NCBI GenBank assembly: GCA_035582835.1 | Contig: JAYKAV010002662.1 | Coordinates: forward strand, 1,500,902 to 1,564,901 | Length of the DNA stretch: 64,000 nt | DNA from: Phoebastria nigripes | Taxonomy: Eukaryota > Chordata > Aves > Procellariiformes > Diomedeidae | Reading direction: 5' to 3' | Shown here: positions 22,303 through 33,392 of the stretch, piece by piece | How positions within the stretch are numbered: the first letter of the stretch is position 1 | How the letters are laid out: each line of letters begins with the position of its first letter | Notes under the pieces: generated by a model | Databases searched by the model: none | Told to the model about the DNA's origin: nothing | The model's input: only the letters and a program-made list of their open reading frames with translations | Translations under genes and position numbers: made by a program

Positions 22303-25300
22303 AAAAAGTGTATACACACATAAAGTATAAGCACACCTGAGCTGTTGTGGTGCCACCCAGCATGAGGTGGGCAAGCACCTAAGCCAGGCTCCTCTCCTGC
22401 CCGGGGATGGAGGTGACATGGCCGGTGCCTGGCATGTGGATCTCGGCTTCCCTTGGGTCAACGGAGGAGGATGGAGGGACACCTCAGACTGGTGATTTAT
22501 CCACCTCTTGACATGGGAGGAATCCCCCTGCAAATGCATCCGTATAGTCATTTTTGCAGACGGGGGAGTGCCGTGCCTCGCTGGGATATCACCTGGGCTG
22601 TAGTCAGCAGGAGACTTTGGGAAAACCAGCAACAAACAAAACGTCTCCCCTTCCCAAAAATCCTTTAGTAATGAATCCTGGAGCCAGATANGATTTTAAA
22701 TCACACTGAGGTTTGCTGGTGGATGCCAGGAATAATATCCACCGTTTTCAAGGTCAGTCTATGACTCACCCCAGGGTTAACATCATCCCAGAATGTCTTT
22801 GGGCCCCAGGTTTAAGGTGACTTGTCCCCCAGGAATAACCGAATGGAATTTGGTGAGGATTTTTGTTCCTGAGGGCACTCTGTGGGTATTTCCCTGGAGA
22901 CAGCCGATGGGTCTGCTTTCNCTGCTTGGGATGGCTTCCTACTACTGCCCAGAGCCTGCCCTGCAGCCAGGGTGCAAATTGCAGTCCGCAGCACGCAAAC
23001 AGCCCTGTGTGCTCTCGTGGGCCCAGGCAAAGACTGTTCACGGGGAGCCCTGACTGCAGGAGACCTCCCGACACAGCCTGGCCTTAGCCGAAAGCTGATT
23101 GATGTTAGAGTTGCTGGGGATTAAGTGAAGCACTGCCCCAACCTGCTGTTGTCACTTCTGCCTTGGTGTCAAAGCATCTGGTAACCCCTTAGCACTGCCT
23201 TGCCCTCCATATTCCCTGTGATAAGGAGCAACAGTGCCAGAAGGGAGCTGTGGGTTGCCAAGGGGAGGATCAAAATGCAAGGGAAGGAAGGAGGGGATTT
23301 GGAATGCAGCAGATATGTGGGTTTGGATAACTCCTTCCCTCCTCCCCTTGCAGGAAACGAGTCCCTGTCCCCAGTGCACAGGGAGGTAGGTTAACTGGCC
23401 TCATCCCAGAGGTAAGCCTGGGTGTAACCAAATTAACATGAAGTAACAGCATATATTAGACTCCCGTGTAAGTGTTTTCAGGCAGGCTTGGTTTACTACA
23501 CCTCTCCTGGTTGCTGTTTGGAGATGGCAGCAGACCAGGCACATGCCCAGAGTCTGCATGGGGAGTGTGCAAAGTACTGCCATAACCCAGCAGGAGATGA
23601 GCACCGTATTGCCCCTGCCCAGCAGCCTGACCCCTGGGATACAGGCCAGGGCTCCTGTGAGATATCCAAGAACTAGCTGGGCACAATGGGCTTCACCCTG
23701 TCCTGCTACCTTGACCTGCAGGAGGGAAGTCTTCCAGCTGCCTGGCACGTTAATGCACCCTACTGTGGTGAAGCCCAGTGGAAACATCTGGGCTGCAGCC
23801 AACTGGAAAGGGCAGAGTGGGAGGCTTTGGTGTGACTTTGGGGGACTTGGATCGGGCCTGGGGGAGAGGTTGCTCATTGAGATCTGGGGAATGGTGTCAG
23901 TGCAAGGAGCAGAGTCAGGCATCGGTGCTTGCTTGGATAACTGTGGCCTAAAGAGGGTTTCTAGAGCACTAGGACACCCAACGGGACAAATCCTCAGGCA
24001 GTTTAGTCTCGTCAAGCTCTCTAGGCTCAAGCTGCTGAGCTGCTTCTCCTCCAGTGGGTTTCAGACCTTGCAAAAGTTAAAACAACCCCTGAGTGACTAT
24101 ACTCCTCTCTTCTTGTCCCCAGCACTGGTTTTGGACTCCCCAAACCCCACAATATAAATTAATCCAGATAGAGATAGTCTTCAGAGGCAAGGTGCAGCCA
24201 TAGACCTGAAGTGACCCACAGCTGTGAGTACTTGGATGAGCCCCATCCAAAACAGAAAGGGTCTGCTTGTAAAGACAAAACCCAACCTGTAGCAGCAACA
24301 CAGAACAGGAATTTCTTCAGAGGTCAAGAGGAACTGGCTGTTGCATTTTTACCTTTTCATCTGTCAGTAGCATATACTTGGCAGGATTTTTAATGAAGAA
24401 CCTGAATCATTTTAGTATGGAGCTGGAATGAAATGGTGAGTTCCCCTAAACTCCTCCCATCACAGCTGCAGAGAAAGCTCCTGATTCCCCAGGTCAGGCC
24501 TGGCTTGTCACCATGGTGTCCTCTAGATGCAGATGTCACTAGCTGGCAGTGCCCACTCCGAGCTGCCTCTGCTTTCGGAGGGAGCAGACAGCCCTGTCCC
24601 ATGGCCAGGAGGACAGAGGAGGAACCTGGAGGACGAACGCAGGAATTTGCTTGGCTCACTCCTAACTCAGGTATCACATCAGCATCACGCTCTAGGGTTT
24701 GTTCAGACCTTAAAAACTGAAGCTCTGCCCGTTTTAAACATGAGAAGGGAAACTGGAGGGCAAGTGTGTGATGTGGTTCTCACACACACAAGCACATCCA
24801 CACAGCCTGCCTAATGCTTTCGGAGATGTGGAGGAAGGGAAAGCTGCCTCATGGTGCAACAGAAATCATTCCAATATCTTTTGCCATTTGGAAGATTCCC
24901 TTGAGTTTCTAATTCAATTTTTCCCTTTAATTTCCCCTCGTACACACAGGGAGCTCCCCTGGAACTGCTCTAACCCCATCCCACCTGCCCTTTGGTGCTT
25001 TTAGCATTGTATAGTTATAGAAAGCTTTTGCATTCCCCCTGCCTGGTGATGGATGGAGCTGTGCTGAGCAGATAGGAGCCCTTGGTGTGACTCCTCAGGC
25101 TTTGCTGGCANAGCTGCTGGACGGAGGGAATGGATGAGCAGAGGGACTAACACTTCCCATCTGAGCTTTCTCTAGAGCCCAAATGACTGTCCCTTCTTCC
25201 TTCTCCATCTGTGCTGCTCAGAATGAATGAATCAAAGCGGAAAAAACAGCTAAAGGGATTGCTTTGAGTCCCCTCTCTGAACCCAGACCTATCGCACGTT

Positions 25301-25431
25301 GGTGGCTCACGTTGCTCCTCGCACAGCCTCAGCCTGGCTTCACCACCGCCCAGGGCCAACAGCTTTGGGCTCTGCTCCTCTGATCTGGCAGCNGTTCACA
25401 TGCAAAGCAGCAGCCTAATGGCTTTATGGAC
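22303..25431. other. Unique non-coding, GC-richer sequence
   Basis: No gene recognised. The stretch 23,400-24,160 is open on both strands at once (209 codons minus, 204 codons plus), which is typical of stop-poor non-coding DNA rather than of a gene. Neither product shows a domain, signal peptide or repeat I know. N at 22,691, 22,921, 25,111 and 25,393. Confidence 0.5.
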
Positions 25432-25436
25432 ACTAG
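25432..25436. repeat. Target-site duplication, left copy (ACTAG)
   Basis: ACTAG directly before the LTR; the same five bases follow the LTR at 25,970-25,974. A 5-bp duplication is typical of ERVL-type insertions, whereas ERVK-type elements usually give 6. Confidence 0.75.
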
Positions 25437-25586
25437 TGTTGTGGTTTAACCCGTCAGGCAGCCAAACACCACGCAGCCGCTCGCTCACTCCCCCTCCACA
25501 GTGGGATGGGGGAGACAATCAGAAAAAAAAAGTTAAATTCGTGGATTGAGATAAAGACAGTTTAACAGAACAGAAAAGGAAGGGAA

Positions 25587-25587
<1 letters not shown>

Positions 25588-25621
<34 letters not shown>
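25588..25621. repeat. (AAT)n microsatellite inside the LTR
   Basis: About eleven AAT/ATA units. As I remember other copies of this LTR, the same place holds an interrupted AAT/GAT-rich patch, so this is probably a local expansion after insertion. Confidence 0.85.
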
Positions 25622-25623
<2 letters not shown>

Positions 25624-25721
25624 GTAGAAGATACAAAATGAGTGATGCACAATGCAATTGCTCACCACCTGCCAACCGATAACGCAAACAGCGATCGCTA
25701 CTTCCTGGACCACGCCTCCTA

Positions 25722-25767
25722 TTTATATACTGAGCATGACATCACATAGTATGGAATACCCCATTGG
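25722..25767 (-). promoter_or_regulatory. LTR core promoter: CCAAT, CRE-like site and TATA box
   Basis: On the minus strand, in order: CCAAT (25,763-25,767), TGATGTCA (25,737-25,744; a CRE/ATF site TGACGTCA with one change consistent with CpG decay) and TATATAAA (25,722-25,729). The order and spacing fit a U3 promoter and set the orientation of the LTR. I see no canonical AATAAA downstream on that strand. Present activity is unknown. Confidence 0.6.
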
Positions 25768-25969
25768 CCAGTTGGGCTAGCTGTCCTGGCTATGATCCTT
25801 CCCAGCTTCTTGTGCACCTGGCAGAGCACAGGAAGCTGAAGAGTCCTTGACTAGCAGACTACTTAACAACAACTAAAAACATCAGTGTGTTATCAACATT
25901 CTTCTCATACGAAATCCAAAACACAGCACTAGGAAGAAAATTAACCCTATCCCAGCCGAAACCAGGACA

Positions 25970-25974
25970 ACTAG
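25970..25974. repeat. Target-site duplication, right copy (ACTAG)
   Basis: Exact match to 25,432-25,436, confirming insertion boundaries. Confidence 0.75.
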
Positions 25975-28550
25975 TTAAATATATAGTCCAGCTAACAGAC
26001 TTTTCCAGGGCACACACGCAAAATCACAATGCCCTGTAGCAGTTGGAGGTGCTCGGCACGCGGCTGCTCTGGACCAGAGCTCTGAGCAGAAAGCTCAGCA
26101 AGGAAGGGGAGACATTTCAATAGGAACATTTCAGTGAGTGCTTCCCTTCAGCTTCCTCTCTATAGAAAGTGGATCTGGTTCATCTGAGGCATCCCGGCCG
26201 CATGTGTTAGCCACTTCTACAGCAGCCAGGGAGATTAAATCCAGCTCTTCCTGTGCTAGAAGCACAGGCCCTTTATTACCCAAATGAAACCTGACTTCCC
26301 TTAAGCAGACACACTGCAGGGCTTGTGACACACGGACGAGCCATCTGGAGTCCATCCAGGTCGTGGCTGGGTTTTGCACACACAAATACACCAGCTACAA
26401 GTCACCAAAATCTTCCCACCATCTGATTTTCACTGTCACCTGCTCTTTTCCCTCAACTTCAGCACTCCCAATGGGACTCCTAAGAGTCCTCTTTCGAACA
26501 AATTTTACATGACGAGCTGTTGCCCAAACCAAAACAAGACCGTTGGGCTAAAGCAACGGCCTCCAATTAGACCCAACAATATTAGTCAGCCTGAGTGCAG
26601 TAGCGCGTTTAGCAAGGCTGCCGCTGCCACTTCTTTTTATGAAGTCGTTCGGGTGGGATTTTCTGTGTGTGCCTTTTTAATGTCAGTGCATGTGTTTCAA
26701 AACCACAACAGTTTTGTTCCTGAGAACAGATGGTGACTGGGGGCTCTTTCAAGCCAGCTGCAAGAGGAACCTGGCCAGGGCCCTAACTGCTGGGGCAGAG
26801 TCTCCCACCTGCAGGGTCTGTCTCCTTTCCCTCATTGAGAGGCGAAGAAGACCCAGCTCTGCTACAAAATAAAGGTAAAATAAAGGCCTGCCCTGCAAAG
26901 CTCCTGCTGGTGTCAAGGAGAACTGTGCATGGCTGCAGATTAAAGGGTGTACCCTGTGCACGGGAAGTGCTGGGTTTGCCGGGATCCCATGGAGCATACA
27001 AGGGCACAGCAGAAAATGCACCCCATGCACACAAACACACTCTCCTCCTGGTCAGGACGTCAAGCCAATGTCAAATCACTTTTATTGGGGCTTTTATTAG
27101 CCTGGCAGCAAACACTGCTTAGCTACAGAGCAAGCTCCTGGGCCGTGATGTCCAGATGCCGAAGCCCCTGAGCTATGGTGCAGCCTGCAAGGATGGCCCT
27201 GCTCCCTGCCAGGGAGGGGAAGAGGAGTGGGGTTTTGGGGTAGCAAAGGTTGCAGTGTGGGGTTGTGTGCTTGAATCCTACCTGAAGAGTGATGAACGGA
27301 CCTCATGTGGGATGTGAGAGCAGAAGGAAAGTCCCTTGGACAGGAGGAACCAGCTCAGCACAGCCCACAGCACCAGATCACGCTAACAGCATGACTCTGA
27401 TCACTGTCCCTTGCCTCCTCATCCCCCGGTCCTCCCACATGCCGGTGCCACAGTTCCTCTCTGCCCGGATCCATTCCACCTTGCTGTGAGCATCTCCATA
27501 AGGAGTCCAGCATCCCGGTCAACATCGATGGATGTGGAAGGAGGCAGGTCCCTGCAGACAGCGATTCACAGCCTTGAGCTCAGCCTCCTGCGGAGGGGTT
27601 TCTTGCCTTGCATGGGCTACAAGGAGAGCCCATGGTGACCATGCTTACAGTTGGTTCCCTCAGTTAAGTGCTCATATTAGATGGCTAAATCAGGATCCGT
27701 GGCCTGTAAAGCAGATTTTAAGTCATCTCCTAAAACTTGCCTTTGGGGGAGGAAGGAGACCTTAAGAGCAGGCCAGTAGCAACAAACTATATATTTGGCC
27801 CCATGCACAAAGACCTTCCCTCCATGAAGATTCTCTCCCTTAAAGAAGTTTCAGCCAAGCAAAACTTCATCCCAGACAGCCCTGGGGAGACCAGGAAGTT
27901 CTGCAAATACAATATGTTGGGATTAACAACGATGTTCATCAATAACAGGTAATGTGACCTGACAGGTATTGATTCAGCAGTGCAGCGTCACATTTGCTCA
28001 GTACGTAGGTCACTCAAGCGCAGGCACTTCAAATAAGTGTGCAGCGTGCCCCGTCTGAGCCGCAGGTACAGGGCGTCCCTTCCGCAAACAGCATGGGTCA
28101 CTCCTTCTGCCTCCCCGGTTCACTTTCATCTGAGGCAAGAGATCACCTCTGTTAGTGTCCAGCGCTAATGATATTTCCATTGACGTTTGAGGTANGGGAG
28201 TTTTGCATTTTTCAAAGTGCAAGCATAAGGCTGCCATGTGTCTGTTCTTTTCCCCCACGTCCATGCCTTCCTTTCTNCTCTTGCCCGAGCACGTTTTTCA
28301 TTTGCTCTGGTTGTGGGGAAAATGGGAAATGAGCTGGGGAGGGAAGGGGGGCTGCAGCAACTGAGGTGAGTGGGCTCGGACGGACAGACCCAGACTGGGG
28401 AAGATGAGGGACGGGAAAGGTTTTAGAGCAGGAGGGTTGAGAGATGTGAATTTTGGGGTGAGAAAGGTGAGAAGGGAGAGAGATGGGACAGGACACTATG
28501 GGGTGTGGGTGCCCTGTTAGGATGTTGTTTGAGAGCATGGTACGTAGCTC
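25975..28550. other. Unique non-coding sequence
   Basis: No gene recognised. N at 28,195 and 28,277. The open frames here are under 125 codons apart from one that runs into the minisatellite. Confidence 0.55.
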
Positions 28551-28653
28551 CCCCTCCATCCCTCCATCCCTCCACCTCTCCATCCCTCCACCCTTCCATC
28601 CCTCCACCCCTCCATCCCTCCACCCCTCCATCCTTCCATCTCTCCATCCCCCC
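28551..28653. repeat. Minisatellite, 8-bp unit (CTCCATCC/CTCCACCC)
   Basis: About twelve to thirteen 8-base units that largely alternate CCATCC and CCACCC, giving a loose 16-base higher-order period. On the other strand the reading frames give repeated Trp-Arg-Asp-Gly or Glu-Gly-Trp, which explains the 199-codon minus frame (28,212-28,811). Likely length-variable between individuals. Confidence 0.9.
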
Positions 28654-29636
28654 ACATGCACACAGAGGAATGATCTCCCCCTGCCCCATGAGGAGCAGTG
28701 AGACATCCATCTCCCACTATTTTTAACCTCCAACAATAGGGCACTACTAAATACATCCCACACTGTGGTTTTACTGTTGGGTGAAGGGTCTGCCTGTGCA
28801 CCTACACCCACTGCTGGGGTAGACTTTAGGAACCAGCTCTCGGTTTGGGACTTCTATTAAACCACCTTGCTGTGTCATTTTTCCTTCTTTTTCACTCCCC
28901 TCTCTCCAACCACAACCACCTTCAAGCCAGCTTGTGAGGGAAGAGGAACTCATGTTGACATTTTTTTCTTTCTCTTGTGGTTCCTCAAATGATTAATAGA
29001 GAATCTGGGACTCGTGCACTTCCCATTTAGGAAAAAACAAAATAAGACTACGGGAAATTCTCTCGTTCCCTCTTGCAAAGTTTTAACCAGATCATCCCAT
29101 AAATGGGGAATCCTGGAGCTGTCTCCTGACTAAAGAAACTAGACATTTCCCTCCATTCAAAGAGGCTGTCAGAAATCAGCTATGCTTCATATAGCAATAG
29201 CAATAATAGAAACACCAATTTTATTCCGATGGTTTTATAGGCAGCCAGAAAGCAGGATGAATTTTTCATGACAAGTTTTGCAAAGAAATGTAGGGGTTTA
29301 AGGTTTGCTTTTCCACCAGGGTCGGGGGGGAGATGGTGGAAATTAGTCATTTGAAATATTTCAAACCACTCAGACGTTGTTTAGCTCCTATCTAACCTTC
29401 CTGAAGCACTGCAGACACCCATGGAAAGGAGAGGGAAATCCAGCCTGGGCTGCTACACAGAGAAACCTTGTGTTTCGCAGCCTGGTTTCACAAGGTTTAC
29501 TGTCGAAGGCCTCCGGGGTGTGAGCTCCAGGTATGGGAACAGGCACAGGCACTGCTGGAGCTGTTGGGCTCTGGGACCAGCAGAAGTAGTCATTTAGTAG
29601 TAGTCAAGTAGTCACCAATACCCCCAAGTCCTTAAA
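28654..29636. other. Unique non-coding sequence
   Basis: No gene or recognisable repeat. An AT-rich block lies at about 29,180-29,300. Confidence 0.55.
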
Positions 29637-29673
29637 ATAATAATAATAATAAAAAAAAAAAAAAATTAAAAAA
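29637..29673. repeat. (AAT)n and A-rich tract at CR1 5' junction
   Basis: AATAATAATAATAATAAT runs into about 15 A and ATTAAAAAA, directly before the CR1 body. The CR1 may have inserted at, or fused to, a pre-existing A-rich site. Confidence 0.8.
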
Positions 29674-29930
29674 GGATAGGACAAGGGGAGATTCAGGCTA
29701 GATATAAGGAAGAGATTTTTTACGCTGAGGGTGGTGAAACACTGGCANAGGTTGCCCAGAGAGGTGGTAGATGCCCCATCCCTGGAAACATTCACGGTCA
29801 GGTTGGACGGGGCTCTGAGCAACCTGATCTGGTTGAAGATGTCCCTGCTCATTGCAGGGGGGTTGGACTAGGTGACCTTTAAAGGTCCCTTCCAATTCAA
29901 ACCATTCTATGATTCTATAATTCTATGATT
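29674..29930 (+). mobile_element. 5'-truncated CR1 LINE
   Basis: About 257 bases of the CR1 3' end. GGATAGGACAAGGGGAGATTC, GATATAAGGAAGAGATTTTTTAC, GGGTGGTGAAACACTGGCA, GTTGCCCAGAGAGGTGGTAGATGCCCC and GGTGACCTTTAAAGGTCCCTTCC appear in canonical order. It ends in the CR1 tail ATTCTATGATTCTATAATTCTATGATT. An N lies at 29,748. 5' truncation is usual for this family. No intact reverse transcriptase. Confidence 0.95.
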
Positions 29931-31500
29931 AGGGCTTAGTAGCATCAGGCCATATTCTGACTGCCTGTTATTTATGTTATGCCTGATCCAAGTCTTGGGT
30001 CAAGACTTACAACCCAGAAGATCAAAAAGTCACGACTTCTCCTGACATTTACTTGCTTTAAGTGGTGCAGATGAGAGCTGCTATCAGCTTTTCTTAAGGC
30101 ATTTTATGGTATCATCAAAAGCCTGAAGGAAAGACCCGCTACAGTTGTGATTTGTGGATTGTGGACAGTGAGCAGCTCATTACCATCCTCATTAAACTCG
30201 CTGTTGGATGGTGATATTAATATGAGCTATTAATGACATTACTGATATTTTAATATTGGAAATTCAGAAATGAGTCATTGGTCCTCTCCTAGATTGCAAG
30301 TTTGGCTTAAAGATTAGAAAACTTACATGTTAAGGCTTTTAAGCTTTTCTCCCCAAATGCGAGGGCTAGAAAGCTTCTTAAAAAAAAAAAATGAAAGCAA
30401 AGAGTCCAGGATCTGGGCAATGGAAAAAAGCCTGAGAGCTGGCAGCCTGGGAGCCTTGAATCCTGCCACAGAAAAAGATCAAAACACTGGATTCCCGTAA
30501 TGTGGTCTTGATCACGGGATGCTCCGGTGGTTTATTTTGTCTTGCAGGCTGTTTGTTGAATGGAGGAGAGTTTCTCATGGACGTGTCCCAGTGCTCTGTG
30601 TGTGCATGGTGCGTGTTTGAGGAGAAACAGCTCAGCGTTTTTATCCGCTGTGTTTGGCTCATTTAAAAACAAGGAAAAACAGCAGTGTCATGTAAGGCTC
30701 AGAAGCAAATGGTAAAATTAAAAGGCAAAGACTTGTTTTGGGATAAGGCTGCGGGAGTGAGCTGAAATCTGTTACACATGCCGCTCTAGTCTTAACTTTT
30801 TGTAATGCTGGAAGGGATCAGAGAGCAAAGCTGTTGACTTTGCTAAGTGTTTGCAGGTCAGGCTGTGGGGAAAAATCCCTTCCATGCTCCAGCTTTCTTA
30901 TGCCAAGGAAAAAGAGAGCAACNTCCCATGCTCTGTGGGGGGAGATTTCTCCATTCTGACCTGTGGGAGAGGACACTGCCCTCCAACGAGTCTCTCAACA
31001 TGGAGATGGGGTAGGGTGGCACAAGCAGGGCGAGAGCCTGGATGTGGGGCTGCTGGGATGCGGGGTGGCACTGAGGTCTCGTGGGTGGCCCAGAAACACT
31101 GCCACGGCTGATGGGAACTGCTGAGCTGTTTGCATCTGGGATGCAAATTTTGGGTGCTGAGGAGACCCTGCTTGGCACAGCAGCCTTGGCACCAGGCAAA
31201 GTTGCCATGACAAATAACCGTTGCAAAACATGCATTCCTGAGTGGTAAGGAATAAGAAAACCCAAAGTAGCATTTCAGAGGTGTGCACAGCCCTGTTCAA
31301 AGCACTGCAGAGCCCACTGCCCCTCTGCCTGGCATGGCATGCATCACCCCTCAGGGCTCCCAGCCTCAAAAACCAAAATGTGCAGCACACTGAAAGCAGA
31401 AAATAAGGGGGGAAGAGGGAGATATGACTTACAACCTACCAAACTTAGCATCAGTACCAAGGATAAAGGATGATGGCACTGACAGAAGGGAGGAAGGAAG
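29931..31500. other. Unique non-coding sequence
   Basis: No gene recognised. AT-rich at 30,170-30,270; an 11-A run near 30,380; N at 30,923. Confidence 0.55.
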
Positions 31501-31546
31501 TGATGGATGGATGGATGGATGGATGGATGGATGGATGGATGGATGG
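31501..31546. repeat. (GGAT)n microsatellite
   Basis: About eleven GGAT units. The reverse frame reads His-Pro-Ser-Ile repeats, an artefact. Confidence 0.92.
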
Positions 31547-33319
31547 GTAGGCTGGATTCAAGAGATCCAGCCTCTGGATTGAATCGAGTTTTGATCCACA
31601 TAATGTATGGGCAGGTCCCCAGTTAAAATAGACTGTACCTTTCCTGTGATATGGCTTTGAAACCATCCTGATCCTCCTGATTATACACACGCACACANAC
31701 ATATAAATATATAAACAACTTATTTGGGGAAATGATTCCTCTGAGGCTGTATTACCCCAGGAATGCCATAGCAGGGTCTGATAATTGGTCACTCAGGCTT
31801 GCATTTGGAAAAGCCTGACGATTAGAGCAAGCCTTAGCATTTCCTTCAGTGACCTCCTGGTTCTGAGGTCTGCACAAGCATCATCTGCCAGAGAGCCTCA
31901 CGGTCCCTTATATAAAGGAAAATTGTGCTAACCCCGCTTTTGTAGGGAAGGTAAAGGGACAAGGCAATTTTTAGTGTTACTGTTGTTGTTCTCTTTGTTG
32001 CAAGAGCTTCTGCAGGCACCAGGGTCTCCCAGTGCTTCGTGTTTCACAAAAACACATTGAAGAAAGGGTGCCGGCCTTATGTGACCTACTGGAGCTGGGA
32101 GCCAGAGCCAAGATTAGGACTCCAGTTCTCAGCTCCCAGTCCTGGATTCTCCTTATTAAATGACACCTCATCATTACAATAATGAGATCATTCCTGTTAT
32201 TTAATTACATTCTCCTTGTTGCTACAAATCCTCTGTGTAGCAATCCAGGCACTTGCTTTCTAAGGTTAGCAGAAACACGGAGATATGTTTACCGCCTTGC
32301 TGTTAAGATGTATATCACTTACATCTGGCCTGACATCAGCTTTTTCCTACAGTGGCCATGGAAAAGCTGAACTCAGAGGCATGCCCACGCTCTGAGCAGC
32401 GAGACTGCCAATNCTCACCTCCTCATTCAAAGATTTAGATGCGGGCTTAATTTTGTAAACCTGTGGGATTTCTCAAAGGCTGCTCACACCAGGGAAGTGA
32501 AGTGTCTACAGGATCGAGGCTTCTGGGGCTACATCCCATTTGCTTGTTGCAAAGATGTGGCTCTTCAGGGTGCCAGTCCGGAGGAGGTTCCCTGCTCCAA
32601 GGGGGTTCAGACATGCTGAGGCCTGACTCTTTGCCCACCTCTCTTTGGTTTNGTACAAGAGGCACTCTTGCCTCCATCTTATTAAATCACAGCCCTTGAG
32701 AGTGAGGAGATGCTACCTCCAGGAAGACCTGTTGCTTCTGGTGCTGGTAGTGCTGCAGCAGAGTCTGGCCAGCTTTTTACAACCCNTCATTAGCTCCTGA
32801 CGCATGGGGGAAAATAAGGGCTCCAGGAAGAGCATTCAGTAGCAGAAATCTGGATGGGCTTGTTTGCAGGGCTACACCCCACCACAACTTCGTTTGGGGA
32901 CCGGGCGCAGGGGTGGCAGCAGCAGCACCACAGGAGGACCACATGTTAACAGCCACCACTAAAAGTTATCCCACAAAATGAAGAGCACTGAAGAAGAAAA
33001 GCCTGGGATGACTTCTTGGGTGATGGCTCCAGGCTGCTCCCAGATCCGCTTGCATTTCCCCAGCTCTCCCAGGGACGACTGGGGTTGCATTTTTGGCAGC
33101 CTCTCCAGCCCCGGGCAAGACTGGAGATCATTGAGTTTCTGGGTATGAGGAAAAGGCAGGCTGTGCAAGTCGCAGCACAGCTCGTGCATGGAGAGCTGCC
33201 TGCCACAGCTCTTGCCAGCCCTGGCTACCAGGGCTACCAGCACTTCCCAGTATGGCTCCTGTTTCTCTTGGCGCTGCCCCCTTGGAAACGTTGGTATTCC
33301 CAGTCAGGCAGCCCAGGTA
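31547..33319. other. Unique non-coding sequence
   Basis: No gene recognised. A small CA/TA patch lies at about 31,685-31,715 with an N inside it, and further N bases at 32,413, 32,652 and 32,786. Confidence 0.5.
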
Positions 33320-33392
33320 CTGAGGAGTTTATGTGATTTACCCATGGTCATGCTGAAGATCTTGGCCAAGGAAGAATTTAATGCCAGGTGGG
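33320..33392 (-). repeat. Probable MIR-type SINE fragment
   Basis: CTGAGGAGTTTATGTGATTTACCCATGGTCATGC, then GGCCAAGGAAGAATTTAATGCCAGG, follows the reverse MIR phrase gaggttaagtgacttgcccaaggtcacac, then ggcagagctggaattgaaccc. It is more diverged than the copies at 20.1 and 21.2 kb. Confidence 0.5.

Larger units (their letters stand above)
25437..25969 (-). mobile_element. Solo LTR of an endogenous retrovirus (ERVL-like)
   Basis: 533-bp solo LTR. On the minus strand it begins TGTCCTGGTTTCGGCTGGGA and ends GGTTAAACCACAACA, so it has the TG...CA termini of LTRs. I recognise both ends and much of the middle as a dispersed neoavian LTR. Matching 5-bp direct repeats flank it and no gag, pol or env sequence lies between or beside them, so it is the product of recombination between two LTRs of one provirus. 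It carries an AAT microsatellite (about 25,588-25,621) inside. It codes for no protein. The class is inferred from the 5-bp duplication; the family name is not assigned. Confidence 0.88.

Noticed and set aside
23401..24157. 209-codon minus and 204-codon plus open frames in the same DNA
   Set aside because: Both strands are open together, there is no domain or splice context, and the sequence is merely GC-richer and stop-poor.
28212..28811. 199-codon minus open frame with Trp-Arg-Asp-Gly-type repeats
   Set aside because: The repeats are the translation of the 8-base minisatellite, and the frame contains an ambiguous base.
31344..31792. His-Pro-Ser-Ile repeat protein on the minus strand
   Set aside because: Direct translation of the (GGAT)n microsatellite.
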